64,000 nucleotides of DNA from Corella eumyota (taxonomy: Eukaryota; Chordata; Ascidiacea; Phlebobranchia; Corellidae): positions 13,242,990 through 13,306,989 of the forward strand of contig OY720102.1 in assembly GCA_963082875.1 (NCBI GenBank), read 5' to 3'. The notes under the pieces are model-generated. The model ran no database searches. It saw only the letters and a list, made by a program, of their open reading frames with translations, and had not been told where the DNA came from. The position numbers and the translations under genes are program-made. How positions within the stretch are numbered: the stretch's first letter is position 1; each line of letters opens with the position of its first letter. This document shows positions 1 to 14,500 of the stretch, in pieces.

Positions 1-300
1 TTGAGACAATTAAATATTCCAATTTTTTTTTAAAGCATTTATAAACACATTTACTTTTAAGTGCCTCCAAATCATATTCTTTTGCGTCATCATCTGCTCG
101 ACACTGTCTAACCAATGAATTAATTTCCTTTGCCAAATTTCCCAAACTTTCTTTTCTACGACGAACTCTGGTATGCAATGCCGAAACAGAGTCAGGAATC
201 TTTAATTCAAATTTCTGCTTTAACTTATCTTTCAGGATAGCGTATTTGGAACGAAGTTTGGGTCGAAAACTTTAAATAATACAATAAGTAATAATCCAGA
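1..300 (-). mobile_element. Gypsy-type LTR element fossil fragment
   Basis: Bases about 60-270 resemble 52,815-53,035, the gag-side part of the Gypsy fossil near 53 kb (shared stretches around 'ctacgacgaac' and 'gaaacagagtcagg'). No open frame of useful length remains. It is an old, broken piece that may continue left of the window. Confidence 0.55.
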
Positions 301-472
301 TCCAGCATTAAATATTACAATAGGTAATAATCCAGTCCAAAACTACACAGTCAAATCAAGTGTTTAACTAAAACAAAAGGAAAAGGTGAACAACTTAAAT
401 ACAGAACACAAGTAAAAAGCAAGGCTACAACACTTACACTACATTGCACCAACACGAAAATTAAGACAAGAA
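271..472 (-). repeat. LTR-like remnant shared with the Copia fossil at 53.8 kb
   Basis: About 150 bases match 53,827-53,975, which directly abuts the C-terminal coding end of a decayed Copia copy. Both share 'aaaactacacagtcaaatca' and the following A-rich stretch. Here it stands without adjacent Copia coding sequence, so it is best read as a solo or truncated LTR remnant. Confidence 0.5.
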
Positions 473-2005
473 CTGTAACGATTATTGCCTGATATTTTTT
501 TGTATAAAAAGCCATATTTATATTTTATAGTATTTTATTGCGTAAGACTACAAACAACCGTCAACAAACTCGTAACTCCAATACTACTCAATACATTCCA
601 ATTAAACAGTTAAACCAACAAGTCACATGATACAGAACACGTGATAATAATAATGTGTAAAGATAAGACTCCAGGTGTAAACACGTGACATAGAGTAGAT
701 AAGACTTAATAGTAAACATCAATATGACGGATTTGTTCATTCTTCCCCTCTCAATAGAAAGAAAACATGTAATAAAAAGAAATAACGAATACACGATATA
801 TTTGATGACGTCAGATTTTGAAGATATCCAATAAAAACGGCGTCTTAATATCTTAAGTGTAGACATAACACCCTTATGGCCTTTGTGTGCATCTGTTAAA
901 ATGGTTTCCTGCAATGATGTTGGAACCACCATTTGTAAGTGGGACTTAGAACCGGAAGCTGATTCCCATTTTCTAAACAGTATGTCATTCTCGATCACTA
1001 ACGAAGATAGTTGTCCATCATATTTTGTTGAACCTACTTTAAGGTTTTGATCAGAACAAAGAAAACGTTTTACCTGTACTATTTCAGGGTCTTTTAATTG
1101 AGCCTGGACAATTTTCTTTTTAATAAAATCATAGTTCTTTGACTCTGACAACGAACAAACATGGACAATTTCTTTATCTTTACCAAGATTCTTTTTAGGA
1201 GTTGTAATATATTGGACGTTGCCGAATCATATCGGAAATGTCGCTTGCGAGTGCTCCTAAGGACTCGCTATCTTTTCTTTTTTTGCTGTGAAGCTCCGTT
1301 AATCGGTTTAACTTTGGGGCAAAAAACCTTTTTTGCAATTTGTCTTTTAATACTACCACCAATGTACGATCGCTTACAGATAAATTGGTTACAATGCTTG
1401 CAGCTTTACCGTACAAACTAAGTGCAAGTCTATATCGGCTTTCTCTGGCATTCCAATTATTGGCCTTTGATATAAGGTCAAATTTTATAAGATATTCTTC
1501 AATGTCGGTGTCGCCGGTGTATTTCTCTGAATCTTGACTAGAGGTTAAAAGCTCTGTTGATGGGCACATAGTTTTTAAACAAAGTTCTTTTTATAGAGAG
1601 GCCAGTTCTTTTTTGATTGCTTGTAATTCTTTTTCAACTATGCGCTCTATTTCAATAGACAAAGATGATCTTAGATAATGATCCATTTTGTTGAATAATA
1701 CTCGACAAGCGTGGGTCTAACGATTGTTTTTCTTCTTTCTGCAATTTCTCTATTAAATTCACTTTAGCTTCAAAAGTTCAGGATCTCCAATTGTAACGAT
1801 TTTGCCTGATATTCTTTTGTATAAAAAGCCGTATTTATATTTTATAGTATTTTATTGCGGTAGATTACCAACTCATAACACGAATACTATCTTAATACAA
1901 TAAAACAGTTAAAGCAACACGTCACGTGATACAGACCACATGATCATGATAAGGTGTAAACACGTGACATTCAGGTGTAAACACGTGACATAGATAACAA
2001 CGGTC
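473..2005 (-). mobile_element. Internally deleted Gypsy element fossil with LTR-like ends
   Basis: Two similar blocks, about 473-720 and 1,792-2,000, share 'gtataaaaagcc' and 'atttatattttatagtattt' and flank a short interior on the - strand. The interior keeps a gag-like piece (about 1,195-1,569) and an integrase zinc-binding piece (about 846-1,151, with a visible HKGHKG region and YWI). Protease, RT and RNase H are absent. It is broken and old, with several breaks. Confidence 0.6.
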
Positions 2006-2245
2006 TATTTTTGTTACATTACTTATTTCTGCTAAACTAAAAAATAATCAGCAGGTCACTTATCTGGTAGTATTATCTGTTCATTAATGTTTATTTTGTT
2101 AAAGTTAATAAAGATTATGCTGTATTTGGTTATGCCGGTATTTTGTATTCAACTTTTAATATAATAAATGTATTATATTATTGTGTTGTAACACAAGCAG
2201 TCTATAGAAAAATTGTGTTTTAACCCAATGTTATTTAAATTAAAG

Positions 2246-2519
2246 GTTCAAATGAAAATGAACAAGCAAGATCATCTTTTTCAAATCAGGTTTTGACTTT
2301 AAAATTGTTCTTAAGATTTAGGGATATTTACTCGAATAAAAATTAAACACTGATATTGATTGGGTTATAAGACCTTGTTCAACAATAAATATGACTGGTA
2401 ATTATTAGAAATCTTCGGAGTTACCAAAGTTTTACTGTTTTTAAAGGAGCAACCTGAAAAATCACAAACTCCAGATCCACATGAGGTTGATCCAGAACCA
2501 AGAAGAAGACAAAATGAAG
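2246..2519 (+). CDS. NLR small exon pair 1 (A1 2246-2289, B1 2447-2519)
   Basis: A1 (44 nt) reads GSNENEQARSSFSNQ when its first two bases complete a Gly codon. It is two codons shorter than the other A exons, which leaves phase unchanged. B1 (73 nt) reads EQPEKSQTPDPHEVDPEP then RRRQNE and ends one base into a codon. Acceptors are 'ttaaag' and 'tttaaag'; donors are gttttg and gtaagt. The encoded module is polar, rich in E, Q, P and R, probably disordered, and matches no domain I recognise. Confidence 0.6.
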
Positions 2520-5500
2520 GTAAGTTTTGTTTATTTTATGGAAGTGTTTGTGATATTTTTTAAAGATCCTTGCTTGGTATGATCTGTCTATGATAATATA
2601 AATATATCATCTGGTCAATAACATTATATAATTCTAAACACTGATTTAGTTTTGGTATAGTGTGGAATTAGGCTGTAAAGTCAACTTTTAACAATCATTA
2701 AAATGTTTAATTGTCACTAATCTTATTATTAACATAAAAAAATGTTGGTTGTTGTAAAATATTTATTACTATTTGAAACTAACTTTTCAGGTTTTAATGT
2801 AATTATAGGTGGGCACAGCTAACCTAAAAAGTAACTTTATTAAATGGTTATTTGTTACACAATATATTAAATTGTTATCACTGCTTAGTTATTGATAAAC
2901 AAAAAACAATCCTATTTTTAAAAATACAATAATTTAGACCATAGTTGATATTTTAACTAAACAAATGTAAGTTTAAAAATATTTAAAGCTGGCATGGTAT
3001 TCAGAAAACGGCAGCCAGTTGGCAGTTACATACACTGTTACATCATTTAAAAAATGGCACTGTTTAAACCCGATAAACGACGATATTTTTCATATATTCT
3101 ACCCCTTCTTAGCATGGTTTACTAGTAAAAAAATTAGATTAATGAACTTATTTTAAAAAAAGCGTAATGCAATGAAGATTAAGAATGTTAATATTGATTT
3201 TCAAAGTTAACTTTGTTAATTAACGATTAACAGATTATTGGGATCTTTAAGTATAATAAATGTATTATATTATTGCAATATAATACCACCTGTAAGAAAC
3301 ACTATTTTAATTCAATATTATTTACTTTCAAAGGTTCTACTTTTAATGAAAATGTACAACCGAGATCCTCCGCTTCAAATCAGGTTTTAACTTTAAAGTT
3401 GTCGATAAGTATAAGCATGTTTAAACTAAATAACAAAGTTTAAATATTGTTTATAATAATTAATAGATTTTGGACTTAGTTTGAATAATAAATATGACTG
3501 GTAATCATAAAAAAGTTTTTGTAGTTACTTAACCAAAGTTTTACTGTTTATAAAGGAACAACCTGAAGAATCACAAACTCCAGATCCACATGAGGTTGTT
3601 CCAGAACCAAGAAGAAGACAAAATGAAGGTAAATTTAAATCTTGTTTATAATATGGAAGTGTTTTGGTTTATGTTTATCTTTGATATAAATAGACTGACT
3701 CCACAGTCCAATCTTGCATCGAATGTAAAGTCTTTATTAAGTTTGGTAATTTTAATCTGCTTATGTATTTAGTAAAAGCAAAAGTGACTAAGTTTGTCAC
3801 CAACAAAATAACACTTTAAGATAGATGCAGATGGAATTAAACCTTAAACCTTGTGCGGTAATACCTAATAATATAACCACTGGTTATATCACTACATAAA
3901 GTCCTGTGTTTGATTTTTACTGTTTTTAATATTTAACAACGGTCTATAATTACATATTCCATGTTCGACATTTAGAACTTTCTTTATAAAACTTTTTTTT
4001 ATTTAAAGTATGAATTTATGGAAAAACAACATTAAAATTTATCACCTTAAAAATACAATTTTAATAACGTAGTTAAACAACACAACCTAAGCTTGCCAAC
4101 ACAGTATGCACACCACTAAAAAACCTGCAAACTCAAAAATAACAACACTTGGCAGTTCTCTACTTTTTTACTTTTATCAGAATATATATAACACAACGCA
4201 TCAACAAATATTCTTTTACTAATAAAAATAAAATGTTTTCAACTGTATTTGTTAAAGGGATTAAATAACAAAACATTGCAACCTCTTATAACCCAATGTG
4301 TTTGTCACTATTAAGAAAGTTGAAATTAATCAAATAGTGTAAAAAAACAGTCAATCACACTAGCTACAAATATAAAATATTATTATTTGAGTTTCTTTAT
4401 TCAAATAAAAATATAACATAAATTATTAACACTCACATTAAACTTAATAAATATTATCCAATCTAAAGTTATGTCCATTTAACTTTGAACCCCATTACTC
4501 TAAAGCCCATAAATATGATAATTTAAAATAATGATAAAAACTGTTTTAAGGCAAAAATGACTATAAACCTAAATTTGCTTATGATTGATTTTAACAATGG
4601 CCAAAAGTCCCCTGTTACAGAAAACAAGTAAATAATATGACATATACAACTTATGCATGCTATGTTAAATATATTTTAAGTAATTAACACTTTGGTCATT
4701 AAAGCACAAGTAATCAAGGCATCAGCGTTTAGTTTGTTTAATTTATTTTGTTGTAGTTTGAGTTACTTAATTTTAAAAAATTATCGCCATATTAATTTAA
4801 GCATTTAAATTATAGGTTCCACTTTTAGTGAGAATGTACAGCCGAGATCCTCTGCTTCAAATCAGGTTTTAAATTTTTTAATAAACTGTTGTTATATTTA
4901 TGGTAAAGGATGAAGTTTAAAGATTGTTTAAATATTTAAACTTTGAATTTATAAAGTTGAATATTTTTAAATAATTAATTTTGATAATAAATTTAATTAA
5001 CTTTTAAATCGTTTTTGCTTTAAAGGAACATTCCGGAAAGTCACAAACTCCGGCGAAAACTTACAAAAAAGAGTTTCCAGTACCAAGAAAAAGACAAAAT
5101 AAGAGTAAGTTTAAGCCAGTGGTTTCCAAACTGTGGTACTGATACGCGAGAGTCTTTTAGGTGGTACGCGACTAACTTCAGCATACTTATAAATTTGCGA
5201 AAACTTTCAACTTTTAAAACTTTCAGTTTAAGTAATTTGCAATATTGCGTTTTAGTTCCCTTTAATTTAGGTTTTGCACGTTTATGACAGAACACTTATC
5301 TTGTTCACGATAATTAACCGCTGAATGTCAGCTGGTTTAAAATGTATGTAGTAATGAACTGATAGTAGCAGTGGAGTAGTGTCTTATGTTTAATGATATT
5401 TTAATCATATTGGAATATTGCAATAACTAAATTTTGTTCAATATAACTATTGGGAACATGTCTAAACGAAAGTACAGTCCAGCCTACATGAAGTACGGGT

Positions 5501-8500
5501 TCATAGCTATTGGACACAAAGAAGAACCCCTGTCGCAATGTGTAGTTTGCATGAAGACTCTTGCTAATTCAGCTATGAAACCAAGCTTACTTCAACGGCA
5601 TCTTATCACAAATCATCCTGACAAAAAGGATCAAAATGAGAGTTTCTTTCAGCGACTCGGCGAGCATGTGAAGAGACAGCGCTTGGACAAGACTGGCACA
5701 ATTTACCAGAGAAAGAAGGGCATTGTCAAGGCATCCTATGAAGTCGCTCTCCTGATAGCCAAAAACCTAAAAGCACATACCATCGAAGAGTCTCTCATAA
5801 TGCCAGCGGCAAAGATGTTAGTAGAACATGTACTTGGGGAGGAAGCGGCTGCAAAGCCAAAAAGTGTTTCCCTCTCCAACAATACGGTTAAGAATCGAAT
5901 GGAGGAGATGTCAGGCGATATTGCTGGACGAGTGATTTCAGGAGTGAAAAATTCAAAGTATGGTTTTTCCATTCAACTGGACGAGTCGACAGACGTAACA
6001 AATAACGCACAGTTACTTGTGTATGTTCGTTATACACAAGACAATTCTATAAAAACTGAGTTACTGATGAACAAGGAACTCTGCGGTACCACAAAAGGAA
6101 AGGATATTTTTGAAGCTTTGGACCGTTTTTTTTAACTAAATAAACTGGACTGGGGAAAGTTGATTGGCTGTACAACAGATGGAGCTTCATCAATGTTAGG
6201 ACATAAATCGGGCTTCAAAGCTCATGTAACAGCTGTGGCGTGATTAAACTAGTGTGAGTGATTAAACTAGTAAATTTCGTCAAAACATCAGCCTTGAATA
6301 CTCGCTTGTTTAAACTTTCCCGTGGCAATGCAACAAGGCGCCTGTTTGAACTGCGAGATGAGCTTCTGCAATTCTTCAAGGAGAAGAATCACGATTTTCA
6401 AAAGGACCTGGGTAGCAAAGATTTTCTTACTAAGTTGGCATACCTATCAGACATTTTTAAAGTTCTAAACACTTTTAACCTGTCGTTTCAAGGACCCAAT
6501 TTAACTATAACAGAGTTCATTTCAAAGTTGGGAGCACTTATTCGTAAGCTGGACCTCTGGACAGAGAATGTTAGCAATCAAAGCTACGGAATGTTTAAAT
6601 GCCTCACTTCCATTGAGAAAAATCCTGATGGTGACGTTTCAAAAGAAATTATTGGTCATCTTTCGCAACTAAAGACAGAGCTATTGAATTACTTTCCTGA
6701 TGTTGCATGTTATGCTTTCTCCATCAACCCATTTTCTACTGATCCGAATAATGTGCCTGTAGGGACCGGTAAACAAGAAGAATTAATAGACATTCAAACT
6801 GATGAGACAGCAAAAATAAAACATAAAGAATGCTGTCCTATCAATTTCTGGTTAAACATGGCATCATCGTATCCGAACCTAGCACGTCACGCTGTTTCCC
6901 GGCTATTGATTTTTCCATCAACGTGGGAGTGCGAACAGGGGTTTCGGCTTTAATGACCATCAAATCGAAAAACCGAAATCGTCTTGGAACGACACAACAT
7001 GACCTACGATGCGCTGTCAGCAAAGCTATTTCTCGCATTGACCAGCTGGTGAACAAAAAACAACTACATCCATCGCATTAAAACCATTTGCTGTGTTTTG
7101 TTTAATTTATGACTTTTAAGTTTTTCTGAAATGTCATGTTAAACTTTAATAGAATGTGTTGAACTTTCTTGTCTTTATTGTATATTTTTTACTTTTTAAG
7201 ATTTTATGTATATAGTTGGTACGCGAACACTTTACGAAACCACCGAATGGTACGCGAGTAAAAAAAGTTTGGAAATCACTGGTTTAAGCAATTATCCAAA
7301 CAAATTTAATTTTATTGTATGAGCTTATACCTTGGCATTTTTCATTTTTAATATGACATAGCACTGTATTTTAACTTGATATTATTTACATTAAAGGTTC
7401 TACTTCAAATAAAAATGAACAACCAAGATCCCCTGCTCCAAATCAGGTTTTAACTTTAAAGTTGTCAATAAAATGTTATTCTATTAACCTTGAAGGACCA
7501 AGATTAATATTATTAATGGTATTTATTAAATTATATTTTTTAGTTAAAGGAACAATTTAAAGAAATACAAACTTCAGTTTCACATGAGGTTAATCCAGAA
7601 CCAAGAAGAATACAAAATGAAGGTAAATTTACAAAATAATCATAACTTTTATTTAACATTATCGCGCATCTGTCATGTTTAAAAATAAATATTTGGTACG
7701 GTAAGTTAATTTATTATTTTAAGATTTTGAGCAACAACACAAATTGATATTTAAACAAAAATATAATTAATAAAAAAAAGCTTCATGTAATCTGTTCCAA
7801 CATTAACAGAACCCTTTATATACTTGTACTTAATATGTTTACTCTGTAAAAATTTTCCCCATCTGATAACATGGTTGTTAATTAATTAAGCATGCTTAAT
7901 ATAAACCAAGGGCTAGTTGTCCAATGCCAGTGTAAATTCTAGCCCAGACAAATATCTTTTTATTTTTTAATGTACAAAATCACGTCTAAACAATCCCATT
8001 CAATCGTCGAATAATTAGTCTCAGCGATTGCAAGTTTTTGCTTGCAAAACTGACAGAAAAATGCTGCTCTTCATAAAGTAACATTGCACCTAGACGCATT
8101 CGTTTGTAGCACAAACGGTCAGGAGGTTTTAGTATTAGTTTGCACATAAATTCTGTGTTCTAGAAAGTTGATGATGGCTTGGCTTAAACACTTAAAACAG
8201 TTTTTTTAGCACCTCTGCATGATTTTTACTTAATTGTTTGTACAATTGTCATCTAAAAAAACTTTCAACATTTTCTAACCTCATTAGGCATCACAAAAGG
8301 CATCACAAAGGGCTGGTTGTCTTGTAAATATATTTTATTTGCAATGGTACTTGCCAGTAACCATTTGTTATATCCAATTTCATTAAATATTTACCTTCCT
8401 ATAATTCTTGAAATATTTTCTCCGCTGTCACCATAGGTTCAGGATCAAACATCGATCAAACATATTTAATTTTCTTAAGTTTATACAAGTCGGATTCATT

Positions 8501-11500
8501 TCTTTCTTTTTTTATGATCACTACTAGCAACTCAAATGGCAATTTAGATCTCTAAATTAAACTCAAATCAGCTTTAATTTAAATCAAAACCCATTTAGTA
8601 TTGAACAAGGTTTAGACTGTGAAAAACCAGATTATTTATTTCTTATTACTTATTCAAATAGAATATAAATAACATGCATTAATTAAATAACAAAACATAT
8701 AAGGTTGCATGCACTAATAAAAATAGGTCTAACCCCTAGCAAGCTCAAACTATAATGAACTAATTGTTAAACACAAAACACAAAAGAGAACCTAATAGAG
8801 AAAGGGAAAAAATCACTGAACCAAATAGAAGAGAACTACAATAGCATACATAAACAAAAGCATAACTTAACATTAAGATAACACAAAATAAACATACAAA
8901 ATATATTCTTAACAAACTTACTATTTCTTTTTTTAAATAAAAGAAAGCATTCCCTTTTGTATCACTGAACTTAATAGCATGCCATGCACCCCATGCTTTG
9001 TCAAACAGTCAGCAAGTTGGTCTTTGGTATTAACCCACTTGATTTCGTTAACTTCTTTTCTTGCAATCATTTCTCGAAGTGATCCAACATCAATACGAAG
9101 TCTTTTATCAATAACACTTTTTGTGGAATATACAGCATCATATAATGAATGATTATCTGTAATTCCCACAATTGGTAATTTGTCAAACTTAACTTCTCCA
9201 TAATATAATTCAGAAAACAAAGCATTTATAAATAATGCTGCTTCAATTCCATCTGAAAGAGCTAGGGTTTCTGCAGCCAGAGTACTTCTTGTAACACGCC
9301 GAATTCTTTTCGATTGCCAGCTCAACAGATTACAAGTATGGTCTTTACCAACAAGAAAAATCAAATAACCTCCTTGACTTCCTCCATTTCTTAGGTTTGC
9401 AAAAGCTGCATCTGTATACACCACAATTTTAAGATCTTTAGTATCTCCCAAATTCCTAAAGGTTAAAAACAGTTCTTTGGATTGAACCTTTCTTATAACT
9501 TTGTTGCAAGCAATTAAATCTTTGATTTTTGCATCTTCAAAATTAGTCGACAACATACAGACGTCAAAACTAACATCAGGTCTAGTCTGTCCACTTAACC
9601 ATAGAAGTTGTCCTATCCTTGAACGCAATTCATCCCTTTCTGCTGATGTTATTGTGTCCTCATTTGTGGTTAAATGGTTTAAATTAATCTGTATTTGTTT
9701 GAGACTATCGACATATGATTTCTGTGTCAAAGTTATACCTTGGTTACTTTGAAAGATGTTTAAACCAATATATTTAAACTGATTTTTATTTTCCTCTCCA
9801 ATTTTAAATGTTTGTCGTAAATTTTTTATTACAGTTTTTTCAAAATTTTCTGTTCCTGACCACAGAAAATCATCAACATAAACAGAAATCATTCCATATA
9901 ACTGTTTTCCATTGTGCCAATAAAATAAAGCAGAATCCATTTTCGATATTTTGGCACCTGCTTCAAACATAAAGTTACGGACCTTATTGTACCAAGCCTT
10001 CGATGCATCAGCTAAACCGTAAACACATTTTTGAAGCTTCCAAACAATGTCTTTGGGACAGTTTGACTCTATCGGTGGTTTCAGTAAAATCTCTCGTTCA
10101 ACTAAATCACCCTGTAAAAATGCTGTTTTTATATCAATGCTTTTTACTTGCCAATTCTTTTGTAATGACAGGGAAATAATCATTCTTAGAGCATCTTTAG
10201 AGCAAGTAGGAGATTCCTTTATTAGTTTTTCCTTATTTAGTTCTTCAAAGCCTCTAGCCACAAGGCGAGCTTTTGCAATCTTTTGATCGTCTTTTTCTTT
10301 TATTGAACAAATCCAACGCACTGATATACAGTGTTGGCCTGTATGTTTTACTTCTTTATAAACACCATTTGCTTTCCAGCTATTCAATTCAGCTATTTTT
10401 GCATCATAAAATAAGTCACTGGATACTTCTTGGATCTCTTCAGTTTGTGTTTCAGACCTCATTACTTTAAAATTTTGGACCTTGTCAAAATTTATCCATG
10501 TATTTGTGTTTCTTAGATCTTCAGGTTCAATAAATTTTACATTATAAGCATTTTTGTATCGTCCAGTTGCTTTACCTGCTCTATTTAGAATTGAAGCTGT
10601 ACATTCTATTCCATGTTCATTATTAAATTGAACTGTTTGGCCGGTAAATAGCTTTAATTTTAGAGGTTGAATTGCTAAATGAGAAGGATCTTCTACTTGG
10701 TTAGGCTTTTCTAATTCTTCTTCGGATGACGATTCCTCAATTGGAATTTGTTTTTTAGAACAAGGCTTTGTAATAATATCATTATCATTTTGAGTCTTGG
10801 GTTGAATTCTTAAAGGAGTTATTTCTTCTTGATCATCTAAATCACTTTGATTTTCATTTATGCGCTGAACCCTACAGGTGTGTGCTTTTATGTATTGCCC
10901 ACCATGTCTTATGAAAACAATAGGGCCATCTTGACCTAAAACATTTGCAGGACCTTTCCAAACATTAACATCCTCCCGCTTGTAGTACACTTTCTCTCCA
11001 ATAAGAAAAGTTTCTCCATTTCTTCTTGTTTGTTTTCTTAATGCCCTTCTAATCTTCTCTGAAGATTCTGTTTCAATAAATGCCCTTCTGGCACTATGTA
11101 ACGCTGATATGTGTGCACCTACTGTCATACTTTGTGTTTTACCCTCTAAAGCTGGAAGCTTGTCGTCAATAGTGGAGGGTAAATTACTATTTTGTCCAAA
11201 AACCAATTGATTCGCACTAAATCCATAACTATTAATCATTGCATTTTTAGCGCTTAATGACCACGCCAAAGCTATATCCCAATTACATTTAACATCACTT
11301 TTGGTCTTTAGTAAGGTTTCAGTCAAAACTGCATTGTGTCTTTCACAAAGTCCATTACTCCAAGGAGAATAAGACGGGGTTGTAAGAACAGAAATATTAA
11401 AATTTCCACACAAATCATGAAACTCTTCATTATTAAATTCTCTTCCATTATCACTTAAAACATTACGGGGAGCACCAAACAAACTAATCCAATGTTTCAG

Positions 11501-14500
11501 AAAGTTGTTAGCAATAACAGTGGAAGTCTTGTTGCGTATAATTACAGCATTACTATAACGAGTAAACATATCTATCATATGGAAAAACCATAAATTTGGT
11601 TCTAGCTCATGTAAGTCCATTGCTACTGTTTCGTTAAACTGTTGAGCCCATGGTAACCCCACAACAGGTCTCGGAACATTTTTCTTGTGTCTTAAACAAA
11701 TATCACATTTTGAAATTTCTTCTTTAATAACAATCGAAAGCTCTTTGGTTAATGCATTTGCATTTTCAAGTAGTCGTTCCAAGTTTGTGGCTGAAGCATG
11801 GCCAAATTGTTTGTGAAGCTTTTGAACAACTTTCTTTTGTTCAGGAGGCGACATATCTTTGGACAACAGAATTTCTTCTCTTGGTTTTGTCAATACCTTG
11901 TTCTTAGGAGTAATATCTATACAATAATGGCCATTGGTGGAAAAAAACACATTGATATTTTTACCGAACATCTCTATTTTATCATTTTTAAGGTCAATCT
12001 TTGAATTAGCTTTCTTTAAAGAGGATTTGCTGAGAAGTAGAGGCAAATCTTCTTTTATAATTTCTACATCAATGAAGCAAAATTTGTCACCAATACTTGC
12101 AGGAATGCGTGATTTTTTAAATGAAACTACTTGTCTTCCATCACCAAAACGAAAACTAGTACAACTTGCAGCACTTAAAATCTTGTTTCTCATCTCTTTA
12201 CTTAAGTGATCAATATAATTTGTGTACCACTTGATACCACAAACTGTTTTAGTACATGCTGTATCTAGGACAGCAGATCCCATTGTTTCACACATAAATA
12301 TTTCGCTTGCACTCGAAATTTTACTGAAGAGGACAACACTGACATCTTCAACTTCCTTAATTGAAGCAGGAAATTTTTCTTTATAAGGTCTTGTGTTATG
12401 AGGACACTTGGCTGCCCAATGCATAATAGAATCGCAGATAACACACCTTGTAATGTTTCCAAATTTATCTAATTTATTAAAATTCTTTTTTGGATCAAAA
12501 TATTTCGACTTTTTATAATCTCGATTTCGAAATCTTTCTTTAGAGTAAAAGGCTTCTTGCTTTATTGTCATAGTAGAAGTAGATTGATATGAATTTTCAA
12601 ATATTCGTTTCAGTGCAGACTTAATACTAACAAATTTGAGATCGCTAGCCATTGTTAGAACCAACCTTCGTTCATTGTCATTTAAATTGGCTCCATCAAT
12701 TAATTTAAATCCTAACACAGAATCAGGTAAAACCATTTCATTTGAAGACATTTTATGGTACAAATGTTCGAATTCCAAAATGTAATCACTCATAGATAAA
12801 TGTTCAGGTTTTACGTAATCATTAAATGCCCGATAAGAACCATACGCATCATCTACTTTTTCACTTTTGAAAGCAGAATCTAATTTAACAAGAATTTTTT
12901 CTAGACCATCGGTTGCATGTAACTGTATAGTACTAAGTTCTTCCACAGCTTTTTCAGCCTTTTGATTCCCCTCTAAGGCTTCCAAAAGAACTACTATTCC
13001 TTGTTCTTTTTTATCTACTGGAGTAATTAGCTGCCACATGTCAATCTTTTTCCTCCACGCACTATAGCTGGTTTCCTCCCCAAACTTGGGAGGAGATTTT
13101 CTGGATACTGATGACATTTCTATATTTCAGTAACCATTCTCTGCTACCATTGAAAAACCAGATTATTTATTTCTTATTACTTATTCAAATAGAATATAAA
13201 TAACATGCATTAATTAAATAACAAAACATATAAGGTTGCATGCACTAATAAAAATAGGTCTAACCCCTAGCAAGCTCAAACTATAATGAACTAATTGTTA
13301 AACACAAAACACAAAAGAGAACCTAATAGAGAAAGGGAAAAAATCACTGAACCAAATAGAAGAGAACTACAATAGCATACATAAACAAAAGCATAACTTA
13401 ACATTAAGATAACACAAAATAAACATACAAAATATATTCTTAACAGACTGGATCCAAAATCAATTTTATTTTGTGCTTTACACAGTTCATTGTACCCCGT
13501 TAACACACTTTGTTGCTTTTAACTCTGGTAACTGTTCTTCAACAACAGGCTATTATAGTTCATTTTGTTTTTATATTGTTCTATGACCGTGAAATTAGCC
13601 ACGACACTTTGCCAATCGTCTACTTTAAAAGCATCTTTTCTGTTTAGATATTTTAAGGCAAATTTACCTGAAATAATTTTGTTTTATTCATTGATGTCCA
13701 GTTTATAATCACTACTACCAACTTTCCTAACTACCTAAAAACCCTTTGATTTAATAATTTATTAATGTAGGTAACAACACCAGAACCAATTCGCAAATTG
13801 TTATTTTTTTTGCAATCAAAGTATTTTTGTAGCGCATTCCTTATTGTTTTCTAACTTCCAGCTCTAAAACAGTGTTGGTCCACATCTTCTTTTAAGATGT
13901 GCATTGACCCCCGCACCTTTCTTTCATACAGCTGCTCAAACGATAAAACCCGGTAAACTCTTGCAGCACCTTCTGAAATGCGAAAGGTAATGTGTAAAAT
14001 TTAACGATGCCATTTGTTTGATTTCTACAACAAAGTCGCTTTAGCATGGACTTTATCGAACCATTAAATCTCCCCACAAGGTTATGGCTCATGGAATGAT
14101 AAGGATTCTGTTTTTTCATGCATTATGAAAAAACTTGGGTTCCCATGTCACTTAATAACTCTTTAGGTATGTCAAGTCTACACTACGTATTTACTAAAGC
14201 TTCAGCAACTCTTTCAGTGGATTTTAATCAACAACTCTCCTGAGTACCATGTTGCGTAATCTTCAAGTGTCAAGATGTACTTGTGTTCCTTGTAACTAGA
14301 CGGGTGTATCAGCACTATTAAGTCTATTGTTGCAAGTTTAAACAGAATTTCAAATAAAGAAACACTTGCTGCCACAAATTGTTTTTTACTCTAAGGTTTA
14401 AAACCCCTTTTCAAGTTTTTTGGTTCGAACTGCCTCGAACTCTTATTGGTTTTGGGTTTTGCTTGTCGCACTTTTTTCTGATCTTCAGTTAAGTTGTTTT

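Larger units (their letters stand above)
8620..13445 (-). mobile_element. Ty1/Copia LTR retrotransposon, looks whole and very young
   Basis: Two 295-bp LTRs begin with TG and end with CA, and I see no difference between them. They flank a single long coding frame on the - strand. A 5-bp target duplication, gactg, lies at 8615-8619 and 13446-13450. Identical LTRs imply a very recent insertion. It is antisense to the NLR gene, lies inside its large intron, and is nested in an older Gypsy fossil. Confidence 0.95.

Noticed and set aside
2809-3240. Possible MITE starting gtgggcacagctaacc
   Set aside because: No convincing inverted partner or target duplication at the right side.
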